Source: Paraburkholderia phenazinium (GTDB taxonomy: Bacteria > Pseudomonadota > Gammaproteobacteria > Burkholderiales > Burkholderiaceae). From it: DNA of 64,000 nt. How positions within the stretch are numbered: position 1 is the first letter of the stretch; the number at the start of each line of letters is the position of its first letter. The notes below the pieces were generated by a model. The model searched no databases and was not told the DNA's origin. It saw only the letters and a list, made by a program, of their open reading frames with translations. Positions 25,610-35,200 of this stretch are shown one piece after another. The position numbers were made by a program, and so were the translations under genes. Location of the stretch: assembly GCF_900141745.1 (NCBI RefSeq), contig NZ_FSRM01000001.1:3534001-3598000 (forward strand), given 5' to 3'.

Positions 25610-26449
25610 ATGGACACTTCTTCTGGCGTCGGACGCGGGCAGACCGACTGCATCAAGCGGATCTTCGGACGCGCCCGTGGCGTGGTGATTGGCGTGATCC
25701 ACTGTCCGGCCTTCCCTGGCTCGCCGCGATATCAAGGGGCATCGAGCCAGGCGCTATACGAGGGAGCGCTTGCCGATGCGCTTGCGTATCGCAACGGCGG
25801 CGTCGATGGTCTGATCATCGAGAATCACGGTGATGTGCCGTTCTCCAAGCCCGAAGACATCGGGCACGAAACCTCGGCATTCATGGCGGTGACAGCCGAT
25901 CGCATCGCGCGCGAAACCGGCCTGCCCATCGGCATCAACGTTCTGGCGAATGCGGCGATTCCGGCGCTGGCCATCGCCGCGGCGAGCCAAGCTGCGTTCG
26001 TGCGCGTCAATCAGTGGGCCAATGCGTACATTGCGAACGAGGGCTTTATCGAGGGCGCGGCCGCCAGCGCCTTGCGTTACCGGGCGCGTCTGCGCGCGGA
26101 CGGCATTAGTGTGTTCGCCGACGCGCATGTCAAACACGGTGCGCACGCCATCGTCGCGGACCGCGCGCTGGAGGAACTGGTGCGCGACGTCGAATTCTTC
26201 GATGCGGATGCCATCATCGCCACCGGACAGCGCACGGGCGACGCTGCGAGCGCTGATTATCTGCGGCAGATCCGGGCGGCGACGAAACTGCCGCTGCTGG
26301 TGGGGAGCGGCTGCACTGAAGGCAATGTCGCGGAGATTCTTTCTATCGTGGACGCGGTGATTGTCGCGAGTTCGTTGAAGGTGGGGGGCGTGTGGTGGAA
26401 TCCGGTTGATGAGACGAAGGTACGCGCATTTATGCAGGCGGCGCGTTAG
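25610..26449 (+). CDS. BtpA/SgcQ family protein
   Basis: Protein of 279 residues with a TIM-barrel-like pattern: GVVIGVIHCPAFPGSP at the start, ALAYRNGGVDGLIIENHGD, GLPIGINVLANAAIPALAIA, AHAIVADRALEELVRD and a late LLVGSGCTEGNVAEILSIVD phosphate-binding-like loop. BtpA was named for photosystem I biogenesis in cyanobacteria, while SgcQ is part of the E. coli sgc sugar locus. In heterotrophs the family sits with sugar transporters and kinases and probably acts on a phosphorylated sugar, for example as an aldolase or epimerase-like enzyme. That role is inferred from context. Confidence 0.88.
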   Translation: MDTSSGVGRGQTDCIKRIFGRARGVVIGVIHCPAFPGSPRYQGASSQALYEGALADALAYRNGGVDGLIIENHGDVPFSKPEDIGHETSAFMAVTADRIARETGLPIGINVLANAAIPALAIAAASQAAFVRVNQWANAYIANEGFIEGAAASALRYRARLRADGISVFADAHVKHGAHAIVADRALEELVRDVEFFDADAIIATGQRTGDAASADYLRQIRAATKLPLLVGSGCTEGNVAEILSIVDAVIVASSLKVGGVWWNPVDETKVRAFMQAAR

Positions 26450-26499
26450 CTGCAGTGCGCCGCGTCACGACTCCGGCTCGCGACTTACGGCTCACGCAA

Positions 26500-26898
26500 C
26501 TACGACTGCGGCCGGATAACCAGTTCCGCAAAGCCCGAACCCGCATCGTGCTCGCGTGAAAAACGATGCTCGGGCAGCAGCGCCAGCAATATTTCCGCCG
26601 TAGTTCGAACGATGCAGCCGCGCGTCACATGTCCGCCCGACACCTGTCCATGCGCGTCGGAAACGGACATGTGCAAATGCGCACCATCGGGTGAGATCGA
26701 TCCGGCCAGCGTGAGAATCTCCATGTCGCCTCGCAACTCGGTGGGCTGATCCACGCCAGCGAAGCGCAACTGCGCGACGCTCAGACTGCCGATGCCCTGC
26801 AGCACAAAGGCCGCTTGCACACCGAACCCGCGCAGCGCGTCTTCAAGCGCGCCGCGCAGGTCATCTCCCGGAGACAAGCGCATCGGATGCGTTTGCAT
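26500..26898 (-). CDS. PPC (DUF296) domain protein
   Basis: Protein of 132 residues, one domain. It reads MRLSPGDDLRGALEDALRGF, AAFVLQGIGSLSVAQLRFAG, EILTLAGSIS and HLHMSVSDAHGQVSGGHV, which is the PPC/DUF296 core also found attached to AT-hooks in plants. Bacterial single-domain members form trimers and may bind DNA or a small ligand. There is no AT-hook. It is convergent with the BtpA gene (50-base gap) and precedes a secreted-protein gene on the same strand by 24 bases. Confidence 0.88.
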   Translation of the reverse strand: MQTHPMRLSPGDDLRGALEDALRGFGVQAAFVLQGIGSLSVAQLRFAGVDQPTELRGDMEILTLAGSISPDGAHLHMSVSDAHGQVSGGHVTRGCIVRTTAEILLALLPEHRFSREHDAGSGFAELVIRPQS

Positions 26899-26922
26899 AG
26901 CTCATACTCCCTCAACTACCCA

Positions 26923-27408
26923 CTACTTCCCATTCGTCTCGCGCATATGTTGCGCGACCGCCTTGTAATCATAGGTCGGATAAAACTCCGTGCGGTAGCC
27001 GCCCCATGCGGTCTCCTCGATCGCCCGGTTGACTTCGCGTAGACGGTTTGCCGGTACACGCAACGTCACGACCTGGCCAATGCCCATCATCACATACCAC
27101 GACACCACCTCGATCCCCGGCGGCGGAAAAGCCTTATAGAAACCCTGCGCACGCAGTTCGTCGTTGATTTTCGGCAACGGCCTGGATTCGTCGTGCCGCA
27201 GAAAAATAGTCAGCAGGAAGGTATCGTCACCGGCGGGCACAGGGGCCGCGGTCTCGACACCAGGTGCTCCGGGCACGCCCTTGACAGCAGTCGGAGCAGC
27301 GCCAGGCGCAGCCGGGTCTGCGCTCCACGCCGACCCGGAGATCCCGGTAGTTGCGGCAACAACCAGTACGGAACACAGCACAGTACGGCAAGTTAGCGTA
27401 ATCGACAT
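26923..27408 (-). CDS. Secreted protein of unknown function
   Basis: Protein of 161 residues. ATG 27408 follows GGAGG at good spacing, and the N-terminus (MSITLTCRTVLCSVLVVAAT... SAWSA) is a signal peptide of about 30 residues. A Pro/Ala-rich linker follows, then a compact domain: TFLLTIFLRHDESRPLPKIN, FPPPGIEVVSWYVMMGIGQV, LRVPANRLREVNRAIEETAW. This looks like a small ferredoxin-like fold in which a hydrophobic beta-strand precedes a helix. I know no function; similar 'YciI-like' shapes exist. With start at 27408 it is separate from the upstream open region. The PPC-domain gene lies downstream on the same strand. Confidence 0.78.
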   Translation of the reverse strand: MSITLTCRTVLCSVLVVAATTGISGSAWSADPAAPGAAPTAVKGVPGAPGVETAAPVPAGDDTFLLTIFLRHDESRPLPKINDELRAQGFYKAFPPPGIEVVSWYVMMGIGQVVTLRVPANRLREVNRAIEETAWGGYRTEFYPTYDYKAVAQHMRETNGK

Positions 27409-27651
27409 CGAATGCCTCCATGGTCTATACGGACACGCGGTATCGTGCCCCGGCCCTGCACGCAAAGCAATATTTGCTCCCAGCAACTGTTTCGCCTCAT
27501 GCGCAGCGAGGACTTTCGCCGCCATCTAATTTTGTTAAGGTAATCTCGCGCGATTGCGAATCGCCTCGACGGCGCAGGGGCTATGGCAACGGCACGGAAG
27601 CACAGCAAGGCGTGGCGGCTTCCGCGTTCACATTTCAACAAGAACCTCACT

Positions 27652-29220
27652 ATGAGACGACGCAGTTTCTTCGCTTCAATCGGTCTGCTGGCCTCCGCTA
27701 TCACCACAAGGAATGCATCCGCCCTGCCCCCGGCCCTCGCACACGGGCACGGTGAAAACGCCCCCGATCCGTCCAGCGCCGCACAGACCGCCCGCCACTA
27801 TCTGGACCGGATTGCCCGGCTCGACCGGCGCGGCCCGGAATTGCGCAGCATCATCGAACTCAATCCGGACGCACTGCAAATGGCGGCTGCGCTCGATGCC
27901 GAGCGCGCGGCCGGCACGCTGCGTGGCCCGTTGCACGGCATGCCGGTCGTGATCAAGGACAACATCGCGACGGGCGACCGCATGTCGACGACCGCCGGTT
28001 CGCTGGCGCTCGACGGCGTGCACGCCACCCGCGACGCGCATCTGGTCGAGCGCCTGCGCGCGGCCGGCGGTGTGATCCTCGGCAAGACCAACCTGAGCGA
28101 ATGGGCCAACATCCGCTCAGGACGCTCGACCAGCGGCTGGAGCGGGCGCGGTGGACTCTCGCGCAACCCGTATGCCCTGGACCGCTCCACGAGCGGCTCC
28201 AGTTCCGGCTCGGCGGCCGCCGTTGCGGCGAACCTCACACGCATGGCGATCGGCACCGAGACCGACGGCTCGATCGTCTCGCCGTCGTCGATCATGGGTG
28301 TGGTCGGGCTCAAGCCCACGGTAGGACGTATCAGCCGCGACGGCATCATCCCGATCTCGCACACGCAGGACACGCCTGGCCCGATCGCCCGCACTGTGAG
28401 CGATGCCGCGTTGCTGCTCACTGCGCTGGCCGGACCCGACCCGCGCGATCCTGCAACGCTCGGCGCGCCCGCGCCTGCCGACTATCTCGGCGCACTCGAC
28501 AAAAACGCGCTGCGCGGCGCGCGCATCGGCGTGGCCCGCGAGTTCTTCAGCGGCCACGACGAAGTCGACGAAAGGATCGACTATGCGATTGCGCGGCTAG
28601 CCATGCTGGGAGCCGAGGTGATCGACCCGATCAACCTGCCGAAGGTGAACTACGACACCGAAGAACAGTCCGTGCTGCTGCACGAATTCAAGCACGATCT
28701 ACCGTTGTGGCTCGCGAGCTTCGCCCCGCACGCGCAGATTCGTACGCTCGCTGATGTGATCGCCTTCAACAATGCGAACCACGAGACCGAGATGCCGTAC
28801 TTCGGCCAGGAGCTGCTGATCCAGGCTGAGGCGCTGGGCGACCTCGACAGCGAGGTCTACATAAAAGCGCTGGCCGCCTGCCGCAAGGGCTCGCGTGACG
28901 AAGGCATCGACCGCGCGATCCGCGAACACAAGCTGGATGCGATTGTCGCCCCGACCGGCGGCACCGCGTGGCTGACCGATTTCATCAACGGCGACAGCAG
29001 CGGCGACGGTTTCTCGACACCAGCCGCAGTAGCCGGCTATCCACATCTGACGGTGCCGGCCGGCCTCGTGCGTGGCCTGCCGGTCGGTTTGTCGTTCGTC
29101 GGTCCGGCATGGAGCGAAGCGCGACTGCTGGCGCTCGGTTATGCGTTCGAACAGGCGACGCAGTGGCGCGAGGAGCCGCAGTACATCCAGCACTCGAGTA
29201 TTCCGCCGGTCAGGGTTTGA
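27652..29220 (+). CDS. Amidase signature enzyme with Tat signal
   Basis: Protein of 522 residues. The N-terminus MRRRSFFASI followed by a hydrophobic stretch is a twin-arginine signal, so the enzyme is exported folded. The Ser-cisSer-Lys triad is visible as Lys 102 (VVIKDN), Ser 183 (TSGSSSGSAAA) and Ser 207 (GTETDGSIVSPS). Amidases of this family hydrolyse amides such as peptides, aryl amides or fatty acid amides. The chosen start agrees with the Tat motif; upstream in-frame codons add a non-signal extension and no ribosome binding site. The stop codon abuts the stop of the convergent cardiolipin-synthase-like gene with no gap. Confidence 0.92.
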   Translation: MRRRSFFASIGLLASAITTRNASALPPALAHGHGENAPDPSSAAQTARHYLDRIARLDRRGPELRSIIELNPDALQMAAALDAERAAGTLRGPLHGMPVVIKDNIATGDRMSTTAGSLALDGVHATRDAHLVERLRAAGGVILGKTNLSEWANIRSGRSTSGWSGRGGLSRNPYALDRSTSGSSSGSAAAVAANLTRMAIGTETDGSIVSPSSIMGVVGLKPTVGRISRDGIIPISHTQDTPGPIARTVSDAALLLTALAGPDPRDPATLGAPAPADYLGALDKNALRGARIGVAREFFSGHDEVDERIDYAIARLAMLGAEVIDPINLPKVNYDTEEQSVLLHEFKHDLPLWLASFAPHAQIRTLADVIAFNNANHETEMPYFGQELLIQAEALGDLDSEVYIKALAACRKGSRDEGIDRAIREHKLDAIVAPTGGTAWLTDFINGDSSGDGFSTPAAVAGYPHLTVPAGLVRGLPVGLSFVGPAWSEARLLALGYAFEQATQWREEPQYIQHSSIPPVRV

Positions 29221-30483
29221 TCAGAGCTGGCCGTCGAGCAGCGCCGCGAGCCGCTCGACGAGCTTCTCCTTGAGCGGGCGGCGCAACCAGTCATCCAGCG
29301 TCACCTGCTCCGACTTCGCCAGGTCGTCGGCAAAAATCGCTGCCTGACGCTGCGCGAAATCGCGGTCATAGATGTTCAGGTTCGCTTCGTCGTTCAGCTT
29401 GAACGAGCGGCTATCGAAGTTGGTCGAGCCTACCGATACGAGATATTCGTCCACCACCAGCAGCTTGCAGTGAAACATGGTGGGCTGGTACTCGTACATC
29501 TCGACACCCGCCTTCAACAGATCGCCCCAGCACGCGCGCGACGCCTCGCGCACGGTATGCGTGTCGATCCGCTGACCCGGCGTGAGCACCTGCACCCTGA
29601 CGCCGCGCCGCGCGGCTTCGACGAGCGCGTTGATGGTCAGCTTGTCCGGCACGAAGTACGCGCTCGCCAGATGGATCGAGTGGGTCGCCGCCGTGATCGC
29701 CATCAGATACATCAACTGCATGTCGTCGCTGCCGCCCGATGGCGAGCTGCTGAACATATGCGCGACACCGTCGCCGCAGGGTGCGATCTCCGGAAAATAG
29801 TCGGGCCCGTGCAGCACATTGCCGCTCGCCTTGACCCAGTTGTCCATGAAGACCGCCTGCATGTGCCCGACTACCGGGCCGGCGACGCGAAAGTGCGTAT
29901 CGCGCCAGTGCTGCGGATCCTGCGCATGGCCGGTCCATTCGGGCGCAATGCCGACGCCACCGGTGAAACCGGTGTGCCCGTCGATCACCAGCAGCTTGCG
30001 GTGGGTCCGGTCGTTCATGCGACCGAGTCCGGTCCAGTGTGGCTTGTGATAGCGGAACACTTCGGCGCCGCTGTCGTTCAGTATCTGCAGATAACGCCGG
30101 TCCATCTTCGACGAGCCCATCCAGTCCAGCAGCACATGCACCGCCAGGCCCTCGCGCGCTTTCTCGGCGAGCGCTTGCGCAAACTGCTCGCCGATCTCGC
30201 CGGACCAGTAAATAAACGTCTCGAACGTAATGGATTTCTGCGCCGTGCGGATTGCGGCGAGCATCGATGGAAAAATCGCATCGCCGTTCACGAGCACCTC
30301 GAAGCGGTTGCCTCCGATGACGGGTGGCCCGAGCAGCAGGCCCATCGAGCGCAAAAATTGCGGGTCGTCGCTGGCGTAGAGCCGCTCGATGTTGTGCTCG
30401 ATCTTTTTCTCGCCGCTCGACAGGTTGGCGATCATCAGCACCACGACGAGCGTTACAAAGGCGGTCAGCAGAATCGTCAGCAT
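29221..30483 (-). CDS. Phospholipase D-type cardiolipin synthase
   Basis: Protein of 420 residues with one N-terminal membrane segment (residues about 2-21) and two HKD motifs: His 161-Lys 163-Asp 168 in THRKLLVIDG, and His 338-Lys 340-Asp 345 in MFHCKLLVVDE, each followed by the GG/GSTNFD part. This is the ClsB/ClsC-like layout, in which two phospholipids, or phosphatidylglycerol and phosphatidylethanolamine, are joined to make cardiolipin at the inner membrane. Single-membrane-segment topology differs from the two segments of ClsA. It ends exactly at the amidase stop; the transporter gene upstream is divergent. Confidence 0.9.
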   Translation of the reverse strand: MLTILLTAFVTLVVVLMIANLSSGEKKIEHNIERLYASDDPQFLRSMGLLLGPPVIGGNRFEVLVNGDAIFPSMLAAIRTAQKSITFETFIYWSGEIGEQFAQALAEKAREGLAVHVLLDWMGSSKMDRRYLQILNDSGAEVFRYHKPHWTGLGRMNDRTHRKLLVIDGHTGFTGGVGIAPEWTGHAQDPQHWRDTHFRVAGPVVGHMQAVFMDNWVKASGNVLHGPDYFPEIAPCGDGVAHMFSSSPSGGSDDMQLMYLMAITAATHSIHLASAYFVPDKLTINALVEAARRGVRVQVLTPGQRIDTHTVREASRACWGDLLKAGVEMYEYQPTMFHCKLLVVDEYLVSVGSTNFDSRSFKLNDEANLNIYDRDFAQRQAAIFADDLAKSEQVTLDDWLRRPLKEKLVERLAALLDGQL

Positions 30484-30732
30484 GCGTGGATCCGGTTTGG
30501 CCCGCCAAAGCGAGCCGCGTGGGCAACATCAGTCTGCCAGCACGGTTTGTGCCGCACTCCGGTTGAGCATCTTCCGCACCCTTCGCATAGTCCGCACATG
30601 CCCCCTCGTCCTGCACCGCACAAGCGTTCGAAAACCGCATTGCGCGTTCATGTAGGGAACACTTCAGAGCAATTGTGCGCGTTCCAATGCCATAATCGCG
30701 ACTTCGTAGTCCCTCTGCAGACCGTCGCACTC

Positions 30733-32130
30733 ATGACACTTGTCCAGAAAGCGCTTCTTGCCCCGCTCATCGTCGCGTGCGCGATGTTCATGGAAAGCGT
30801 CGATGCAAATGTGATCGTGACCGCCCTACCCTCGATGGCACGCGACTTCGGCCGCGATCCGGTCACCCTCAAGATCGCCGTGACGAGTTACGTGCTCGGC
30901 CTCGGCGTGTTCATCCCCGTGTGCGGCTGGCTCGCCGACCGCTTCGGCGCTCGCACCGTGTTTCGCACCGCCATCGGCATTTTCGTGGGCGGCTCGCTGC
31001 TCTGCGCGGCCTCCAGTTCGCTCGGCACCTTCACGGTGGCCCGCTTTATCCAGGGCGTAGGCGGCGCGATGATGGTGCCGGTCGGGCGCATCATCATCTT
31101 CCGCGTGGTGCCCAAATCCGAGTTCATTCGCGCGATGAACTATCTGAGCGTGCCCGCCATGCTTGGGCCCGCGGCTGGACCGCTGCTGGGTGGCTTTATC
31201 ACCACGTATCTGCATTGGCGGCTGATTTTCTTCATCAACGTGCCGGTCGGCATACTCGGCATCTATCTGACCAACCGTCATATCGTCAACACGCGTGAAC
31301 CGCATCCGGGGCCGCTCGACTGGATCGGCTTCGTGCTCTCGGCAGGCGGCGCGGCTCTGTTTCTGCTGGGGCTTTCGCTGCTGGGCGGAGAAATGACGTC
31401 GAATAGCAATGCGGTTGGCATGTGCGTGTGCGGCGCATTTTTGCTTGCCATTTACGTACCCTATGCGCTGAAGGTTAAATTGCCGCTGCTCGATCTGCGG
31501 TTCTTCCGCATCCCGACCTTCCAGGCGAGCGTCGCGGGCGGTTCGCTATTCCGGATCGGGCTCGGCGCTTTGCCGTTCCTGTTGCCATTGCTGTTGCAAG
31601 AGGGACTCGGCAGGAGCGCATTCGAATCCGGCCTGATTACCTGTGCCTCGGCCTTCGGCGGCATGTTCATGCGCACCATGGCATCGACGGTCTTGCGGCG
31701 CTACGGGTTTCGTCAAGTGCTGGTCGTCAATGCTGCGTTTTCCGGCATCGCGATCGCCATTTGCGGCGCGTTCTTTCCGGGGACACCTACCTGGGTCATC
31801 TGGTTTGTGGTGCTGCTCGGCGGTTTCTTTCCGGCGCTGCAGTTCACCAGCCTGAACTCGCTGACCTACGCGGAAATCGCAAGCCGCGATGTCGGCCGCG
31901 CGACGAGCCTCGGCAGCGTCGTGCAGCAGATGTCGCTCGGCCTCGGCGTGACGATCGGCGGGATCGTCCTGCAGATCACGCGTGCGATGCACGGTCATTC
32001 GCATATTGCGTGGACGGATTTCTGGCCCGCATTTCTCGTAGTCGGACTCTGCTCGTTTGCTTCCATTCCGGTGACGCTGCGTCTGCCGCCTCATGCGGGC
32101 GAAGAGATCTCGCGGGGCAGCCGCGGGTGA
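30733..32130 (+). CDS. MFS drug exporter, DHA2 (EmrB/QacA) type
   Basis: Protein of 465 residues with about 14 hydrophobic segments. The first is followed by DANVIVTALPSMARDFG, the DHA motif region, then the motif A line GWLADRFGARTVFRTAI and motif C-like GPAAGPLLGGFI, with HWRLIFFINVPVGI, all typical of DHA2 drug:H+ antiporters. Start ATG 30733 gives the standard short N-terminus. It is divergent from the cardiolipin synthase gene (249-base gap). There is no adaptor (EmrA-like) gene nearby. The substrate is unknown. Confidence 0.9.
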   Translation: MTLVQKALLAPLIVACAMFMESVDANVIVTALPSMARDFGRDPVTLKIAVTSYVLGLGVFIPVCGWLADRFGARTVFRTAIGIFVGGSLLCAASSSLGTFTVARFIQGVGGAMMVPVGRIIIFRVVPKSEFIRAMNYLSVPAMLGPAAGPLLGGFITTYLHWRLIFFINVPVGILGIYLTNRHIVNTREPHPGPLDWIGFVLSAGGAALFLLGLSLLGGEMTSNSNAVGMCVCGAFLLAIYVPYALKVKLPLLDLRFFRIPTFQASVAGGSLFRIGLGALPFLLPLLLQEGLGRSAFESGLITCASAFGGMFMRTMASTVLRRYGFRQVLVVNAAFSGIAIAICGAFFPGTPTWVIWFVVLLGGFFPALQFTSLNSLTYAEIASRDVGRATSLGSVVQQMSLGLGVTIGGIVLQITRAMHGHSHIAWTDFWPAFLVVGLCSFASIPVTLRLPPHAGEEISRGSRG

Positions 32131-32534
32131 CGCGGATAACGCACTACGTTTGACAATGCCATTTAACGTTTTGGCGTTTTTCGCCCCGTAACTCTGGCGG
32201 AAAACGTCGAGCGCTTCGATTACGTTATCCCTACATTTGCGTCGTTAACCTGAATGACGCCACTCTCGGCGTGCTGTTCGCCGTTTAGTTGCGGACACAC
32301 GCACCCGTTGCATCGCAGCATTCGTCTTCCATCGATCCCGCGCTGATCCCTTAGCACTCCCGCAGAGATGGGGTTTCCCCTGGCGAGCGCCCTGCCGTGG
32401 CGCCTGTCATCCGCACGACACCCGCGCGCGGCACCATGCACGTTGGCATCGCAATTCCGTGCGAGGGTAGCGCTCCGCTCATCGAACTGCACTCCAACGC
32501 GAGCGCATTAGCAACACACCACAAGGAGAGTGAT
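32131..32534. other. Intergenic region upstream of the PHS-like permease
   Basis: This 404-base stretch has no supported gene. It contains TTGACA at 32150-32155 without a convincing -10, and near 32406 a CTGTCAT segment that matches one half of a Pho box but lacks a good second half. No clear terminator follows the exporter gene. Confidence 0.4.
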
Positions 32535-34019
32535 ATGCATGATGTGGCAGACACCGACAGCGTGCAGCGCGCCGCCGTGAAGTCGGTTCAGCAGTACATC
32601 GACGAGCGTCCGATGTGGCCAGACGGCACACGTCTTCCTTCCGTCCCGATGACCGGCATGCAATGGCGCATCTGGGCGCTCGCAGCAGCCGGCAAATTCT
32701 TCGAGGGCTTCGTGGTCTTCATGACCGGTGTGGCGTTGCCGCTGATCTCGCGCGAATTCGGCATCGGTGCTGCGCAGAACGGTCTGATCAGCGCGGCGAG
32801 CCTGATGGGGATTCTGGTGGGCGCCGTGGGTCTGGGCGGTATGTCCGATTACTTCGGGCGCAAGCGGATGTTCATCGTCGAGATGATCATCTTCGTAGCG
32901 TTCCTCGTGCTGCTGGTCGTCTGCACTAACTTCCTCTCGCTCGTGATCTGCCTGTTCGGTCTCGGTGTCGCGCTCGGCTGCGATTACCCGACTGCGCACA
33001 TGATCATCTCCGAAAGCATCCCGAGTACCAGTCGCGGCAAGCTGGTGCTGGCCGCGTTCGGCTTCCAGGCGCTGGGCGCACTCGGCGGCACCGCTGTGGG
33101 CTTCCTCGTGCTGTCGACCGTCCCGAACCTCGATGCATGGCGCTGGATGTATGGCACCGCGATCATCCCGGCGCTGGCAGTGACCATCGGCCGCTTTTAC
33201 ATCACCGAGAGCCCGGGCTGGCTGCATATCCGCGGCGCGGTCGACCGTGCGGAAGCCGCTGCTACACGCCTGCTCGTGCGCACGCCGCAATATCCGACCA
33301 GTATCGCGCTGTCGCGCGAAATCGATAATGCCGCCACGGGTCACGGTCACGGCAGTTTTATGGCGTTGTTCGCCAAGCGCAATCTGCGCGCGACGATTCT
33401 CGCCTCGGTGCCGTGGTTCCTGCAGGATCTGGGCACGTACGGGATCGGCATCTTCACGCCGACGATCCTGGGCGCCGCCTTCGGCGCCAAGCAGGACCAC
33501 GTGCGCAGCATCACCGACCTGATCCTCAACGACATCCTCGCTGCCAAGGGCGCTGCGCTGATCACGATGCTGCTGATCGTCGGCATCATCTTCGCGGTCA
33601 TTCTGGCGGACAAGGTTGGCCGGATCTGGTTGCAGGTGGTCGGGTTCGTCGGCTGCGCAGCCGGATTGCTGCTTGCTTCGTTCTCCGATGGATTCGAAGG
33701 CTCGACCAAGACCGCGGTCATCTTCGCCGGCTTCATGCTGTTCAACTTCATGACCAACCTGGGACCGAACGCGCAGACCTATCTGCTGGCGGGCGAAGTA
33801 TTCCCGACGGCGATTCGCGGCACAGGCGCAGGCTTCGCAGCGGCGGTCGGGAAGATCGGCGCAGTGGCGACTGCGTTCCTGTTCCCGATTCTGCTGACGG
33901 GCATCGGCACTGGGCCGCTGCTTTACATCCTCGTGGCCACATCGATTCTAGGCGCCGTGGTGACCTGGCTATTCCGCATCGAAACGAATGGTGTGAGCCT
34001 GGACGAGATTGGCCAGTAG
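32535..34019 (+). CDS. MFS transporter, PHS-like (possible phosphate:H+ symporter)
   Basis: Protein of 494 residues with a polar N-terminal region of about 55 residues and 12 hydrophobic segments. The signature GLGVALGCDYPTAHMIISES resembles the PHS family line (G-DYP followed by SE), which includes fungal Pho84 phosphate symporters; GGMSDYFGRKRMFIVEM is motif A. AAGGAG before ATG 32535 fixes the start against an upstream frame. It is followed 69 bases later by an orphan PstS, which supports phosphate or a similar oxyanion as substrate. The alternative is a general metabolite:H+ symporter. Confidence 0.82.
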   Translation: MHDVADTDSVQRAAVKSVQQYIDERPMWPDGTRLPSVPMTGMQWRIWALAAAGKFFEGFVVFMTGVALPLISREFGIGAAQNGLISAASLMGILVGAVGLGGMSDYFGRKRMFIVEMIIFVAFLVLLVVCTNFLSLVICLFGLGVALGCDYPTAHMIISESIPSTSRGKLVLAAFGFQALGALGGTAVGFLVLSTVPNLDAWRWMYGTAIIPALAVTIGRFYITESPGWLHIRGAVDRAEAAATRLLVRTPQYPTSIALSREIDNAATGHGHGSFMALFAKRNLRATILASVPWFLQDLGTYGIGIFTPTILGAAFGAKQDHVRSITDLILNDILAAKGAALITMLLIVGIIFAVILADKVGRIWLQVVGFVGCAAGLLLASFSDGFEGSTKTAVIFAGFMLFNFMTNLGPNAQTYLLAGEVFPTAIRGTGAGFAAAVGKIGAVATAFLFPILLTGIGTGPLLYILVATSILGAVVTWLFRIETNGVSLDEIGQ

Positions 34020-34088
34020 ACGCGTCTTTGTACCGCCTTTGTTGCTCCACATAAACGATAGCTTCCCAGCAATGCGACGGAGAGATGC

Positions 34089-35180
34089 ATGAATCACGAT
34101 GTTAAAAAACCTGCACTACGCCTGCGCTGGCAGCGTTTCGCTGCCGCGCCGCTATGCGTGGCAGCGCTCACGGTGATGACGGGCGCGTTGGCCAATGCAC
34201 AAGACCTCACGTTGAACGAGACCGGCTCGACGCTTCTGTACCCGCTCTTCACGACCTGGGTGGACGCGTACACAAAGACGCATCCCGGCGTTCACATCAC
34301 CGTTGCCGGCACGGGTTCCGAAGCCGGCATCCAGCAGGTGCTGGCGGGCAAGGTGCATATCGGAGCGTCCGATGCGTATATGTCCGATGCCGAGATGCGG
34401 CAACATCCGCAGATCATCAACGTGCCGCTGGCAATCGCTGCGCAGACCGTCAACTACAACGTGCCCGGTCTCAACGCAACGCATCTGAAGCTGGATGGCC
34501 CCGTACTCGCTGGCATCTACAGCGGGACGATCCGTAACTGGGATGCACCGCAGATCGCCGCGCTCAATCCGGGCGTAACGTTGCCGAATCACGCTATCGT
34601 GCCGATCCGCCGGGCCGAAGGCTCGGGGGATACGTTCGTTTTTACCCAGTTTCTGTCGTTCGCAACGGATAGCTGGGAAAACGCCAACGGCTATGGCACG
34701 ACAATTTCGTGGCCGAACGTACCGGGCAGCCTGACGGCGACGGGCAATGCAGGCATGGTGCAGACACTGCAGAGCACGCCCTTTTCGATCGGTTACGTGG
34801 GTGTCAGCTTTGGCGACAAACTGGCAGCCGCGCAACTCGGCACCGCTGCGCTCAAGAATGGCGCAGGGGAATTCGTGCTGCCCACCAAGGAGACGATCAC
34901 GGCGGGCGCCGCTTCGCTGGGTCCGCGCACGCCGGCCGACGAACGGCTGAGTCTGGTGTACGCGCCGGCCTCGGGGTCCTACCCGCTCGTCAACTACGAG
35001 TACGCGGTGGTCTCGACGAAACAGCCCGATCCGACGACGGCTGCGGCAGTGCGCCGCTTCCTGCTATGGTCGATCGTGCCGTCCGAAACCAATGAGACGT
35101 ACCTCGACACCGTGCATTTCATTCCGCTGCCGCCGCATACGTGGGAGCTGAGCCAGGCGCAGATCCAGTCGATCAAATAA
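34089..35180 (+). CDS. PstS-like phosphate-binding protein
   Basis: Protein of 363 residues with a signal peptide ending at ALANAQ (about residue 38). The mature part starts LTLNETGSTLLYPLFTTWVDAY, with GTGSEAGIQQVLAG and RRAEGSGDTFVFTQFL, the phosphate-contact lines of PstS. No pstC, pstA or pstB follows; a terminator at 35201-35235 ends the unit. It probably works with a Pst system elsewhere, or serves as a receptor paired with the PHS-like permease just upstream. The substrate is inferred from family similarity only. Confidence 0.88.
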   Translation: MNHDVKKPALRLRWQRFAAAPLCVAALTVMTGALANAQDLTLNETGSTLLYPLFTTWVDAYTKTHPGVHITVAGTGSEAGIQQVLAGKVHIGASDAYMSDAEMRQHPQIINVPLAIAAQTVNYNVPGLNATHLKLDGPVLAGIYSGTIRNWDAPQIAALNPGVTLPNHAIVPIRRAEGSGDTFVFTQFLSFATDSWENANGYGTTISWPNVPGSLTATGNAGMVQTLQSTPFSIGYVGVSFGDKLAAAQLGTAALKNGAGEFVLPTKETITAGAASLGPRTPADERLSLVYAPASGSYPLVNYEYAVVSTKQPDPTTAAAVRRFLLWSIVPSETNETYLDTVHFIPLPPHTWELSQAQIQSIK

Positions 35181-35200
35181 GGACCCGCTAAAACAGAACA

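Noticed and set aside
29470..30732. N-terminal extension of the DHA2 exporter by about 420 residues
   Set aside because: The extra part is antisense to the cardiolipin synthase gene and has no domain character; a normal MFS start exists at 30733.
32397..32425. Pho box before the PHS-like permease
   Set aside because: One half (CTGTCAT) matches, the second matches at only about four of seven positions, and it lies far from the start codon.
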